A stretch of DNA of 64,000 bases from Clostridium tepidum (lineage in GTDB: Bacteria > Bacillota > Clostridia > Clostridiales > Clostridiaceae), in assembly GCF_002008345.1 (NCBI RefSeq), contig NZ_MRAE01000007.1, forward strand, positions 1 through 64,000, given 5' to 3'. Below, piece by piece: positions 17,007-25,784 of the stretch. Numbering within the stretch: position 1 is the stretch's first letter; each line of letters starts with the position of its first letter. Made by a program: the position numbers and the translations under genes. The notes beneath the pieces are model-generated. The model was not told where the DNA came from. It saw only the letters and a program-made list of their open reading frames with translations, and made no database searches.

Positions 17007-18155
17007 CTATCCTAAAACTCTATCTAAAATCCTTAACAAATCTTCCTTTGTAGTTTCTCTAGGGTTGGCTGTTGTACAAACATCCTTAAGAGCAGCATTA
17101 ACAATTTCTTTTCTTGATGCTTCTGCTAAAGCCATATCAGCCCCTTGCTCTTTTAATGTAGTTGGAATCATTAATGTTTTTTGAAGTTCTACAATACTTC
17201 TAATTAAATTACTTACGCCAATATTTACATTTGGAGCATGTAACTTTAATAGTTTTGCAAGTCTTTGATATTTTTTTGCTGCTACACTATATTCAGTATT
17301 AAAAGTTTCTTTATCTAAATTGGCATTATATTCAACTACATGAGGAAGTATCATTGCATTACTTCTTCCATGAGAAATATGCAATTTTCCACCTACAGCA
17401 TGAGCTAAACTGTGGGTAATTCCAAGGCCTGCCGCATTAAATGCCATACCAGCAAGGCATGATGCATTATGAAGTTTTTCTCTTGCTATTATATCATTTC
17501 CATCAGCATAAGCTTGTGGTAAAAATCTAAAAGCTAATGTAAAAGCTTTTTCAGCAAGAGCATCTGAAAAATCAGTAGCATTTTTTGAAACATAAGCCTC
17601 CATAGCATGTGTGATTACATCCATTCCTGTATCAGCAGTTATTGCTTTAGGTACAGATTTGACCAATTCTGGATCAAGAATAGCAACCATAGGAAGAAGT
17701 GATTTGTCTGTAAGAGCATACTTTAATCCTTCTTGTTTATTTGTAATTACTGCATACTGAGTTACTTCAGAGCCTGTACCACTGGTAGTGGGTATAGCAT
17801 AAAATTCCTTTATAGTGGACTCTCCTCCAGTAATTTTTTGAGCATAATCTTTCATAGCTTTAGCCCCATCAATTGATGACCCTCCACCAAGAGCTATCAT
17901 AATCTCAGCATTACAACTTTGCAATTTTTGAATACCAGCTGCAATAACTTCTACGGACGGATCAGGTACAATATCACTATATATAGCTACTTCACAATCA
18001 ACAAGCTTTTGTTGTACTTTTTCAGCCATACCTGAAGTTTCCATAAATTTATCACATACAATTAGTACTCTTTTATTTTTAATTTCTTTAAGTCTATCTA
18101 AAGATCCCTCTCCAAAATAGACACTAGTGTTAATACTAAATTCTTTCATATGCAT
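17007..18155 (-). CDS. cutO: iron-dependent alcohol dehydrogenase, PduQ/EutG/CutO-like
   Basis: This 382-aa class III (Fe-containing) alcohol dehydrogenase reduces acetaldehyde to ethanol and regenerates NAD+ for the aldehyde dehydrogenase. Visible features are the GGGS NAD-binding segment '[15 protein letters not shown]', '[18 protein letters not shown]', and the metal ligands in '[16 protein letters not shown]' and '[22 protein letters not shown]'. The N-terminal '[24 protein letters not shown]' is typical of BMC-associated 1-propanol/ethanol dehydrogenases. Two ATGs are six bases apart; the second has better spacing to GGAG. It has its own terminator, and no MerR-type promoter is visible before it. 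Confidence 0.88.
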   Translation of the reverse strand: MHMKEFSINTSVYFGEGSLDRLKEIKNKRVLIVCDKFMETSGMAEKVQQKLVDCEVAIYSDIVPDPSVEVIAAGIQKLQSCNAEIMIALGGGSSIDGAKAMKDYAQKITGGESTIKEFYAIPTTSGTGSEVTQYAVITNKQEGLKYALTDKSLLPMVAILDPELVKSVPKAITADTGMDVITHAMEAYVSKNATDFSDALAEKAFTLAFRFLPQAYADGNDIIAREKLHNASCLAGMAFNAAGLGITHSLAHAVGGKLHISHGRSNAMILPHVVEYNANLDKETFNTEYSVAAKKYQRLAKLLKLHAPNVNIGVSNLIRSIVELQKTLMIPTTLKEQGADMALAEASRKEIVNAALKDVCTTANPRETTKEDLLRILDRVLG

Positions 18156-18419
18156 TTTCTCCTATAAAAAAATATCAAGATATGAATGAATTTGGTATTC
18201 TTTAACTTAAATATAAAATTAACCTACAATTATAACAATCTAAACAAGTTTATAATAAACTTTTCTTAATGTATTATAGCAATATTATTTTAATAACACA
18301 ATACTATAAAAACAGAATTTATGTCAAATTATAACCTAAAGTTTCTATTTTTCTTTAAAAATCCTTATATTATGTATAAAATTTTCTATATTTTAAAAAC
18401 TTTTAAATTTTATATTTTA

Positions 18420-18449
18420 TTGACAACCCCTAATTTAATATGATATTAT
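18420..18449 (+). promoter_or_regulatory. promoter of the riboswitch-MATE unit
   Basis: TTGACA (18420-18425) and TATTAT (18444-18449) are separated by 18 bp, about 25 bp before the predicted riboswitch. The spacing fits a sigma-A promoter. The rest of 18156-18419 is AT-rich leader DNA with no recognisable gene. Confidence 0.7.
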
Positions 18450-18473
18450 TTAGAAAATTTAATATTTAAACAC

Positions 18474-18560
18474 TAATGAGTTGCCACCGGGTAACACATT
18501 TCAGATGCTTAACTTTATTCCTTTAGGTCTTAGTAGGAATAACTGTTAGGTATTTTTTTA
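18474..18560 (+). ncRNA. guanidine-IV (mepA-type) riboswitch with terminator
   Basis: The leader has a short hairpin, GTTGCC-ACCG-GGTAAC (18480-18495). A second hairpin follows (CTTAAC/GTTAGG outside ATTCC/GGAAT, 18508-18550) and runs into seven Ts, so it is a transcription terminator. The first loop (ACC) can pair with GGT in the second loop, the kissing arrangement known for guanidine-IV RNAs. These RNAs occur in Clostridia upstream of MATE exporters, as here. Assignment is by pattern memory, not by a covariance search. Confidence 0.75.
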
Positions 18561-18587
18561 TGTTTATTTTTAGGAGGAATAATTAAA

Positions 18588-19889
18588 ATGAGGTTAAAAA
18601 GTACATTTATGCGTTATATTTTAACAAACATTATAGGAATGATTGGTCTTTCATGTTATATTTTAGCAGATACTTTTTTTGTATCTAAAGGCCTAGGAGT
18701 ACAAGGTTTAACATCTTTAAATTTATCAATTTCTATTTATAGTTTTATTAATGCAACAGGACTTTTAATTGGAATTGGTGGTGCTACAAAATATTCTATT
18801 TGCAAGGCACAAAATAAGCATAACAAAGCAAATATTATTTTTACTAACTCCATTAAAATTGGAACTTTTTTTGGAATACTATTTTTATTAATTGGTTTAT
18901 TAGCATCTTCAAAGCTTAGTACTTTATTAGGAGCGGATGAAAATATATTTAATATGACAAATATCTATTTGAAAACCTTACTATGTTTTTCACCTTTTTT
19001 TATTCTTAATAATATTTTTGTAGTTTTTATTAGAAATGATGATAACCCTAAATTATCAATGATTGGAATGTTAATTGGAAGTCTATCAAACATTATTTTA
19101 GATTATGTTTTTATTTTTCATCTTAAGTGGGAAATGTTTGGAGCAGCCTTTGCTACAGGTCTGGCACCTATTATTAGTATGTGCATTTTAACAAGACATT
19201 ATATAAAAAAGAAAAATAGCTTTCACTTTTGCAATTCAAAATTATCCATAAAACAAATACCTTATATTTGTAGTTTAGGAATATCATCCTTCATTACAGA
19301 AGTTGCTTCTGGTATTATTCTCATTGTATTCAATCTGCTTATACTAAATATTTCTGGGAATATAGGTGTAGCAGCATACGGTATTGTAGCTAATTTAGCT
19401 TTAGTTGCAACTTCTATTTTTACAGGTATTGCTCAAGGAACCCAACCTTTATTAAGTGAAAATTTTGGACAAAGTAATAATAAAAAAATTCTGCAATTAT
19501 TTAAATATGCAATTTATACATCCCTTGCAGTTTCAATTGTTTTATATTTTATAATTATTATTTTTAATAATCAATTAGTAGAAATATTTAATAAAGATCA
19601 TATAAAACCTCTGTCAATAATTGCATACAATGGGTTAATTATCTATTTTACTGGTTTCTTCTTTGCAGGAATTAATATCATTATCTCTGCTGTATTAAGT
19701 TCTATAAATGAACCAAAATATGCTTTCACTATTTCAATTTTACGTAGTGGTTGCATTATTATTCCTTTAGCTTTATTTTTATCTTATTTATTTAAAATGA
19801 CTGGAATATGGTTAAGCTTTCCTTTATCAGAAATAATAACATTAATTTTAGGATCATTGCTTGCTAAGAAATCCTTAAAAAATTTTTGA
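18588..19889 (+). CDS. MATE-family efflux pump (MepA-like), probable guanidinium/drug exporter
   Basis: This 433-aa protein has twelve hydrophobic segments in two halves, the MATE architecture ('LSCYILADTFFVSKGLGVQGLTSLN' in TM1, 'GIAQGTQPLLSENFGQ' in the second half corresponding to the family signature). 'AGGAGG' lies nine bases before the ATG. The leader carries a guanidine-IV-like riboswitch, which predicts induction by guanidine and export of guanidine or related cations and drugs. Specificity is inferred from the riboswitch, not from the protein. Confidence 0.9.
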   Translation: MRLKSTFMRYILTNIIGMIGLSCYILADTFFVSKGLGVQGLTSLNLSISIYSFINATGLLIGIGGATKYSICKAQNKHNKANIIFTNSIKIGTFFGILFLLIGLLASSKLSTLLGADENIFNMTNIYLKTLLCFSPFFILNNIFVVFIRNDDNPKLSMIGMLIGSLSNIILDYVFIFHLKWEMFGAAFATGLAPIISMCILTRHYIKKKNSFHFCNSKLSIKQIPYICSLGISSFITEVASGIILIVFNLLILNISGNIGVAAYGIVANLALVATSIFTGIAQGTQPLLSENFGQSNNKKILQLFKYAIYTSLAVSIVLYFIIIIFNNQLVEIFNKDHIKPLSIIAYNGLIIYFTGFFFAGINIIISAVLSSINEPKYAFTISILRSGCIIIPLALFLSYLFKMTGIWLSFPLSEIITLILGSLLAKKSLKNF

Positions 19890-20114
19890 TTTTATAGAAT
19901 TCCATCTTTAATTAACATCCTATTACTTACTAAAAAATTTAAAAAAATAGCACAAAAAAGTCTTATAACTAAATTATTATATAACTAAAATAAAAATAAA
20001 AAACTATCATCAAATTATTTAGAAAATAAAATTAACTGCTGAAGTATTTCATTATGAATAAAATATTTCTAAAAGATTAATACCTAAAATAAAGATTTGA
20101 AATCAATTTAATTA

Positions 20115-20225
20115 TACGCAAAAGTAGTAATGATATTATAGATATATTAGCCTATTAACAGTTTAATAATATTTACATTTTATAATAAGACTATATTATA
20201 AATAAAATTACATTACTTTTGCGTA
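20115..20225. repeat. long-range inverted repeat bounding ~78 bp of AT-rich DNA
   Basis: TACGCAAAAGTAGTAATG at 20115-20132 is matched in reverse complement by CATTACTTTTGCGTA at 20211-20225, with a 3-base insertion in the left arm. The right arm ends ten bases from the DUF1963 stop codon. It may be a miniature-element remnant or a long terminator-like structure. The rest of 19890-20234 shows nothing else. Confidence 0.5.
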
Positions 20226-20234
20226 AATTTATAT

Positions 20235-21023
20235 TTAGCAGCAATCCCAATTATATAAAACTTTGCTAAAATCTAAGTTTTTTAAATCTTCTTTATTTAT
20301 AAAAAAGTTCGCTACTCCAGAGTCTCCAAACATTAAATCACATTTATCTTCACAATCTAATTGAAGCAATAATGTATCGAATCTTTCTAAATTTTTATCA
20401 TAATATCTTGGATCAGATTGAGTAAAAACAGGATATCCTCCTATTTTGCATCCATCAGCCCTTAAATTTTCTATATAATCATCTACTAATTCTTCTTCTA
20501 AATTAAGGCTACTATATAGATCATTAAACCTATAATCTTCCCATGATACAGGCATATATTTTTCTGCTAAAAATTCAATTCTTCCTTCATTATTAAAGGG
20601 CATGTACCATTTTTCTTCTAACTCCCCTAAAAATGAAAAATCCTTTATTAATTTCTCTCTATCTTTTACTACATCAGGTATGTATATAACTCTAAAAGTA
20701 TCTTGTATACATTGATTCTTAAGGTCAAGTCCATAAATATCATCAGCTAATATGTAAAATTGTAATATACCCTTTTCTGGGAAAAATTCTAGATGTGGAA
20801 CTTCTTCAAAATTTATTTGAACTAACAATCTTAAATACTCTCCACAAGATGTTTTAGGATACTCCATGCCAATTTCTAAATAAGGATCTCCTCCTAATTT
20901 ACTTTCCCAAGGCATTGTTTTTTGTTCTTTTAATTTAATTTTTATATAAGGTTTCATCGTTTCTTCTATTTCATTTCTAAATTTTTCTAAACTTTCAGGT
21001 AATTCTAATTTTGATTTTTCCAT
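20235..21023 (-). CDS. DUF1963 (YwqG-like) protein
   Basis: This 262-aa soluble protein has family hallmarks of DUF1963/YwqG: 'KLGGDPYLEIGMEYP', 'LLVQINFEEVPHLEFFPEKGILQFYI' and the late 'KIGGYPVFTQSDPR' followed by 'LLLQLDCE.....LMFGDSGVANFFINKEDLKNLDF'. The biochemical function of the family is unknown. In Bacillus-like genomes such genes often sit in polymorphic-toxin immunity islands, but no toxin gene is next to it here. The ends are clean, and the last residues 'YNWDCC' hold two Cys. It is monocistronic. Confidence 0.85.
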   Translation of the reverse strand: MEKSKLELPESLEKFRNEIEETMKPYIKIKLKEQKTMPWESKLGGDPYLEIGMEYPKTSCGEYLRLLVQINFEEVPHLEFFPEKGILQFYILADDIYGLDLKNQCIQDTFRVIYIPDVVKDREKLIKDFSFLGELEEKWYMPFNNEGRIEFLAEKYMPVSWEDYRFNDLYSSLNLEEELVDDYIENLRADGCKIGGYPVFTQSDPRYYDKNLERFDTLLLQLDCEDKCDLMFGDSGVANFFINKEDLKNLDFSKVLYNWDCC

Positions 21024-22277
21024 TTATATCTCTCCATTCATATTAAAACTAATATTACTACATACAAACTTGCCTTAGTTATGCTGTATACTTATCTGTT
21101 TATGTGTTATCCTCTTATAAATAAAATTCTAAAATTCAGTAAAAACTTTCTAGAACTAAATCTTAAAATTTTTATTCTATGAAAGTAATCGTGCTTTACT
21201 TACACTAAAAAACTTAATTTATTATACTAAATAATAATCTTGATTACTAGGCTTCTTGACTGAATATTAATGTTGTTGACATTTATAAATTTCAAAAATT
21301 TTTATATTAAAAGATTATCTTTAACTTATTATTATCTTCGACCATGGAAATGAAACCTTTGGTATTTTTCTATTTAAGTTTACTATTTTTTAATTATGTT
21401 TGTAATTTTCTTATACAAAATAAAAGCTCCCACTAAGTAAAAGCTTTTAAAACTTATTTTATTTGTTTATATTTCTATACATTTTTCTAACCATGAACTT
21501 ATATCATTTTTTATTATTCTCTTATATACCAACTTTATTACAACAACAACTATTATTTATTACTTATTACTTATTACTTATTATTTATTATTTATTTACT
21601 TATATGACCCTTATAAGCCCCTTTTTAGTAGCTAATAATATCACCATAACTCTCTTTATTTTTATAATTTTTATCTACAAAATTATTTTCAATCTTATCA
21701 GTTTCATATATATGATTAAAACTATTTATAGTTTTATAATTTTCTTTTTTAAATATAAAAATATCTTGAAATTTACTATTTTCTATTTTTATATAAATTT
21801 CTCTTTTTTTTTATTATATATCTATATTTATAAGTTCCTTATTAACAGATTTTATTGCATTAATATTATTACGTATATTATATTTAGCCCAATTTAATAT
21901 AATAATTTTTTCTTTATTTTCTAATAAATAATTGTTTTATATTGTTCAAATTTTTTAAAAACTTATCTACAGATTCTCATAGATATATAATACCTAGATT
22001 TTATTAATAATTTAAATACATCTTATGTTACTGTTTAACATAATAAAATAGCCATTCCTTAGTTTTAAGAATAACATATAAGTATTGATTTTACAAGGTT
22101 TTACAGGAATTTTTCCAGGCGATTATGTTTTTTAATAAACATATAATAAAAACCTATTCTAATCCTTATATATCAACGCGTAGAATATACTTTGAATTTG
22201 AATTCACTTGGAAAACTTTAAATATATACAAATAGTCAAAACAAACACTTGTATATTTATAGAATCTCAATAACAAC
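21024..22277. other. 1.25-kb AT-rich gene desert
   Basis: No supportable intact gene is present. A 144-codon plus-strand frame at 21463-21897 is a run of Phe/Ile/Tyr codons caused by composition and has no ribosome site. Heptamer repeats of TTATTAC type lie around 21555-21598. On the minus strand a 60-codon open segment (about 21640-21830, 'KENYKTINSFNHIYETDKIE'-like) reads like natural protein but has no start, so it may be a gene remnant. A CRISPR-repeat-like 30-mer lies at 22010-22039. Confidence 0.6.
22010..22039. repeat. solitary CRISPR-repeat-like 30-mer
   Basis: The 30 bases begin ATTTAAATACATC and end TGTTTAAC, closely resembling type I-B/III clostridial CRISPR repeats of the form ATTTAAATACATCTCATGTT... 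There is no second copy within a spacer length on either side, so this is not an array. It could be the last trace of an array that once served the decayed Cmr/Cas6 genes 4-6 kb away. Confidence 0.45.
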
Positions 22278-22316
22278 AAAAAACTAGATATTGGTATTGA
22301 CCAATTCTAGTTTTTT
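22278..22316 (-). terminator. terminator of the 2-enoate reductase gene
   Basis: A long hairpin has arms AAAAAACTAGA and TCTAGTTTTTT enclosing ATTGGT...ACCAAT. It starts 13 bp after the reductase stop codon and has a T run on the minus strand. Confidence 0.9.
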
Positions 22317-22328
22317 GCAAAGGTCTAT

Positions 22329-24326
22329 TTAAATATTTCTAACTACTTCATATGCACTCCAAATAGCATACATAATATTTTGAACTCTATTAGCATCTCC
22401 AATAAGTCTTGCATTTGGAATATCAAATTTAACTTGATTATACAGATCATTTTGAGATAAATATCCAATAGCTACAACAGCACTATCAGCATTAATAATT
22501 GATTCTTGTCCATTTGTATTTAAAACAAATCCTTTATCTGTTTTCTTACTAATATAGGAGCTTGTCTTAACATTAATATTATTGAATTTAATTAAATCAA
22601 CAAGCATATCGTGGTTTGCATGACATAGCGGTCCCCCTACTTGTAGGATATCATTTTGCATCTCTACAATTGTAACATCTTTACCTTGCTCTTTTAACCA
22701 AAGAGCTGTTTCACATCCAACAAGTCCTCCACCAATTATAATAACCTTTTCGCCAACATTTTTTCTCTTCATTAATACATCTTCTGCTGAATAAACCTTA
22801 TCTGTTCCTTCTATAGTCAATGTTCTTGGACTAGAACCTGTTGCTAAAAGTACTTCATCTGCTTTAAATTCTTTAATATTTTCCTTTGTTGCATTCACAT
22901 TTAATTTTATTTCAACACCTAAATCTTTTAACATTCCTTCATACCACTTAACAAGTGCACGATCATCATCTTTGAAATCTGGAACTCCTCCTGGTACAAT
23001 GTTTCCGCCAAGATAATTATTCTTTTCAATCAATGTTACTTTGTGTCCACGAATAGCTGCAACTCTTGCGGCCTCCATTCCTGCAACACCACCACCTACA
23101 ACAAGAACTTTTTTAATATCTTCTGCTTTTTCTACTCCATACTCCTTTTCACGTGCACAAGCAGGATTTACTGCACAGGATACTATTGCAAAATTCTGTA
23201 ATCTTCCCATACATCCTTCTTGACAAGATAGACAAGGTCTAACTTTATCATATTTACCTTCAAAAATCTTATTTGGAATTTCCGCATCTGCAAGAAGTGG
23301 TCTTCCTAAAGCAATCATATCTGTTTTTCCTGATAAAATTGCATCACTTGCCAGTTCAGGATCTTCCATTCTTCCTGCTGTAATAATAGGTACATCTACT
23401 GCATTTTTAAGTATTTCATTGTATGTAAGGTACAATCCCTTCTTTTGATACATTGGTGGATGACTCCAATACCATGAATCATAAGATCCAACATCTCCAT
23501 TTAAAGCATCATATCCTGCTGCAACAAGTATTTTAGCAGCTTCAATTCCCTCTGGAATATCTCTTCCCTTTTCTTCAAATTCTTCCCCTGGTAAACCACC
23601 TTTACACCAATCTTTAATGAAACTTTTTATACTGTATCTAAGTGAAACTGGGAAGTCTTGTCCGCAACGTTTCTTAATCTCTTGTACAATCTCACAGGCA
23701 AATCTTAAGCGATTTTCAAGTGATCCACCATATTCATCAGTACGATGGTTAAAGAAAGAAATAGCAAATTGATCTAATAAATATCCTTCATGTACTGCGT
23801 GAATTTCTACGCCATCAAATCCAGCTTTTTTTGCAATTTCTGCTGATTCACCAAATGCCTTTACATATTCTTTTACTTCTTCTGTAGTTAACTCACGACA
23901 AGTTACTCCCGGTAAAAATCTGTGTGGAATTTTAGAAGGTGCTACTGCAACTTTTCCTACAATAGATGGTATACTTACTCTACCGAAACCTGCTGATAAT
24001 TGTAAAAATATTTTTGCTCCATATGCATGAACTCTTTCTGTCATTTCATTACCTGTTGTAATAAAATTTAAAGGATTAATTGTTGGGCATGGCATAGACG
24101 GTAGAGCACATTTTTCAATATTATTTTCTACCATTGTTACACCTGTCATAATTAATCCAGTTCCGCCTTTTGCACGTTCTACATAAAACTCAATTCCTCT
24201 TTTATTAAAACTTCCATCAGCGTTACACATTCCTCCTGGACCCATTGGAGCAAGAACATATCTATTTTTAATCTCCAATTTTCCAATTCTAATTGGGTCA
24301 TAAAGTACCTTATACTTATCCTTCAT
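22329..24326 (-). CDS. fldZ: 2-enoate reductase (FMN, FAD, [4Fe-4S]; FldZ/Enr type)
   Basis: This 665-aa enzyme reduces alpha,beta-unsaturated carboxylates such as cinnamate with NADH. Residues 1-~350 are an old-yellow-enzyme TIM barrel ('NRYVLAPMGPGG', 'EIHAVHEGYLLDQF', 'RTDEYGGSLENRLRF'). A [4Fe-4S] motif follows at Cys365, 368, 372 and 384. The C-terminal half is an FAD/NAD(P)-binding oxidoreductase ('VLVVGGGVAGMEAARVAA', 'VIIIGGGLVGCETALWL'). Over its length it reads like clostridial 2-enoate reductase and C. sporogenes FldZ, closer than to bile-acid BaiCD/BaiH or FadH. It is controlled by the upstream MerR protein through the dyad at 24394-24406. Confidence 0.93.
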   Translation of the reverse strand: MKDKYKVLYDPIRIGKLEIKNRYVLAPMGPGGMCNADGSFNKRGIEFYVERAKGGTGLIMTGVTMVENNIEKCALPSMPCPTINPLNFITTGNEMTERVHAYGAKIFLQLSAGFGRVSIPSIVGKVAVAPSKIPHRFLPGVTCRELTTEEVKEYVKAFGESAEIAKKAGFDGVEIHAVHEGYLLDQFAISFFNHRTDEYGGSLENRLRFACEIVQEIKKRCGQDFPVSLRYSIKSFIKDWCKGGLPGEEFEEKGRDIPEGIEAAKILVAAGYDALNGDVGSYDSWYWSHPPMYQKKGLYLTYNEILKNAVDVPIITAGRMEDPELASDAILSGKTDMIALGRPLLADAEIPNKIFEGKYDKVRPCLSCQEGCMGRLQNFAIVSCAVNPACAREKEYGVEKAEDIKKVLVVGGGVAGMEAARVAAIRGHKVTLIEKNNYLGGNIVPGGVPDFKDDDRALVKWYEGMLKDLGVEIKLNVNATKENIKEFKADEVLLATGSSPRTLTIEGTDKVYSAEDVLMKRKNVGEKVIIIGGGLVGCETALWLKEQGKDVTIVEMQNDILQVGGPLCHANHDMLVDLIKFNNINVKTSSYISKKTDKGFVLNTNGQESIINADSAVVAIGYLSQNDLYNQVKFDIPNARLIGDANRVQNIMYAIWSAYEVVRNI

Positions 24327-24382
24327 TTTCTTTCTCCTTTCTAAATTTACACATTTGTATTTTTTATTTTCTTATTACCTTT

Positions 24383-24413
24383 AGTATAAAGCATAAAGTA
24401 ACTTTACCTTCAA
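24383..24413 (-). promoter_or_regulatory. MerR-type promoter/operator of the 2-enoate reductase
   Basis: On the minus strand TTGAAG (24413-24408) and TATACT (24388-24383) are 19 bp apart, and the spacer contains the perfect palindrome TAAAGTTACTTTA. An elongated spacer with a central dyad indicates activation by the adjacent MerR-family protein. The same half-sites recur upstream of that regulator gene. Confidence 0.85.
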
Positions 24414-24423
24414 GAGGATATTG

Positions 24424-25221
24424 TTATATTTTTATCGAAATCCACAATTCTATGTAAGGATGTAACTTGGCTCCTTTTTCAACCTCAACTAACAATATCT
24501 TTCCCCAAGCTATTTCACCTATTTCAAGTCCTTTTTTTATTACAAATTCAGATGCCTTTTTAAAAACCTTCTGTGGTTGTTCTGCGAAATCTTCATCCGC
24601 CATTATAATTGTATGTATACAAGATGTACTTTTTATCTCTTTGGCATGCAATCCCATAGGAAGTTCTAATTCTTTTCGCTTTTTAGTTTTTACCAAATAT
24701 CCAAAATTACTCATTCCCATTCTTGAATCAAATACACCCAATTGTACTGTAGGCATTGCTTTTACCCATTCATGAATTATCTTTTGCGAACTACGCTTTT
24801 TTGAAAGCCATCCACATTCATCATCACACATAACGGTTATTTCAGGTGACTTTGCAAACTCATATTTATTAAGTAGCTCTTCAATTCTTCTTATGCTAAC
24901 TAGATGTTCTTCAATAGCATCGGCTAAATTCATATAATATTGAGCTTTTTTTAAGGCTTCTAATTTATACATCGTTTCCCTTTCTTCTATTAATTTATAA
25001 TTATTTTCTTCACCAGAAAATTGTGAAATAATAGTTTTCATAGGTATTTCCATAGAACGATACTTTGTATAAGAAAGTAATCGAAATACATCTACAACAT
25101 TATAATAACGATGACCATTTTTCCCTTTTTCTACTTTAATTAAGTGTTCTTTTTCAAAATAGTGAATAGCACTTGTGGTACACCCCAAAATTTCTGCTAA
25201 ATCTGTAATCCTATATCTCAT
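24424..25221 (-). CDS. MerR-family regulator of the 2-enoate reductase
   Basis: This 265-aa protein has a MerR winged helix at residues 1-70 ('YRITDLAEILGCTTSAIHYFEKEHLIK', 'NGHRYYNVVDVFRLLSYTKYRSM'), a coiled-coil dimerisation helix at about 85-125, and an effector-binding domain of about 140 residues with Cys-rich 'VMCDDECGWLSKKRS'. It ends 97 bp before the reductase gene. The operator TAAAGTnACTTTA occurs both before its own start and in the reductase promoter, which implies autoregulation and control of the reductase. Unsaturated acids are plausible inducers by inference. Confidence 0.92.
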   Translation of the reverse strand: MRYRITDLAEILGCTTSAIHYFEKEHLIKVEKGKNGHRYYNVVDVFRLLSYTKYRSMEIPMKTIISQFSGEENNYKLIEERETMYKLEALKKAQYYMNLADAIEEHLVSIRRIEELLNKYEFAKSPEITVMCDDECGWLSKKRSSQKIIHEWVKAMPTVQLGVFDSRMGMSNFGYLVKTKKRKELELPMGLHAKEIKSTSCIHTIIMADEDFAEQPQKVFKKASEFVIKKGLEIGEIAWGKILLVEVEKGAKLHPYIELWISIKI

Positions 25222-25236
25222 AATTCTCCCCTTTCT

Positions 25237-25255
25237 ACCTAAAGTGACTTTAGGT
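25237..25255. promoter_or_regulatory. operator upstream of the MerR gene
   Basis: ACCTAAAGTGACTTTAGGT is a perfect 19-bp palindrome (one central base) lying 16 bp before the regulator start. Its core TAAAGTnACTTTA equals the dyad in the reductase promoter. Confidence 0.85.
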
Positions 25256-25269
25256 ATTTGTTGAAAAAA

Positions 25270-25572
25270 TTATCCTGATGCTTTATTAAAATAATTTTCT
25301 ATTCCTTTAATTAGTAACAATAAATTTAAAATAGGGGTCATATATACTAAAAACATAAAGAAGTATCCTATTGATGGATTCAACATACTAGCATTTATTA
25401 ACCCATTAACAAAGTTAGTTAGTCTTTCATTATCTATATCTTCCAAGTTCTCTTGTATATAATTAAATGCTTCGAAGGGATCTATATCTTTAGACATATT
25501 GTTTATCTTGTTTATTATAAAAGCCATTGCTCCTATTAAAATATTTAAAGTAAAAAAATTCATATTTTCCAC
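25270..25572 (-). CDS. small membrane protein of unknown function
   Basis: This 100-aa protein has an N-terminal hydrophobic segment (about residues 5-22, 'FFTLNILIGAMAFIINKI'), a polar middle ('DPFEAFNYIQENLEDIDNERLTNF') and a C-terminal membrane segment (about 70-92, 'YFFMFLVYMTPILNLLLLIKG'). I do not recognise the family. A GAGGTGG ribosome site precedes the ATG. It lies between the MerR regulator and the decayed cmr genes, on the same strand. The role is unknown, and it could be a leftover of the CRISPR-associated island. Confidence 0.65.
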   Translation of the reverse strand: MENMNFFTLNILIGAMAFIINKINNMSKDIDPFEAFNYIQENLEDIDNERLTNFVNGLINASMLNPSIGYFFMFLVYMTPILNLLLLIKGIENYFNKASG

Positions 25573-25784
25573 CTCTTTGAGTATATCCTTTAGTATTTAT
25601 TATATATGGAAATCCGTCTAAATGATTATATAAGATGTGTACTTTATAGCATATTAAATAAAATCTCTAAATGATTTTATTCTAGTAAATACGTGACAAA
25701 GACCTACTCTAAGTATTAAATATAAAACTCTAGGATAGGTTCATGAATTAACATTATTAAAATTTTTGCTTATTTATGAATTTC

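Noticed and set aside
21640-21830. minus-strand open segment that reads like natural protein
   Set aside because: No start codon or ribosome site, stops on both sides within a poly-A/T tract; too short to name. Kept only as a possible gene remnant.
21463-21897. 144-codon plus-strand frame, hydrophobic
   Set aside because: Composition-driven Phe/Ile/Tyr run in AT-rich DNA, no ribosome site, no family-like motif, and overlaps simple TTATTAC repeats.
22329-24326. Naming the reductase BaiCD/BaiH or 2,4-dienoyl-CoA reductase
   Set aside because: Same architecture, but the whole-length text reads as clostridial 2-enoate reductase and no bile-acid operon genes surround it.
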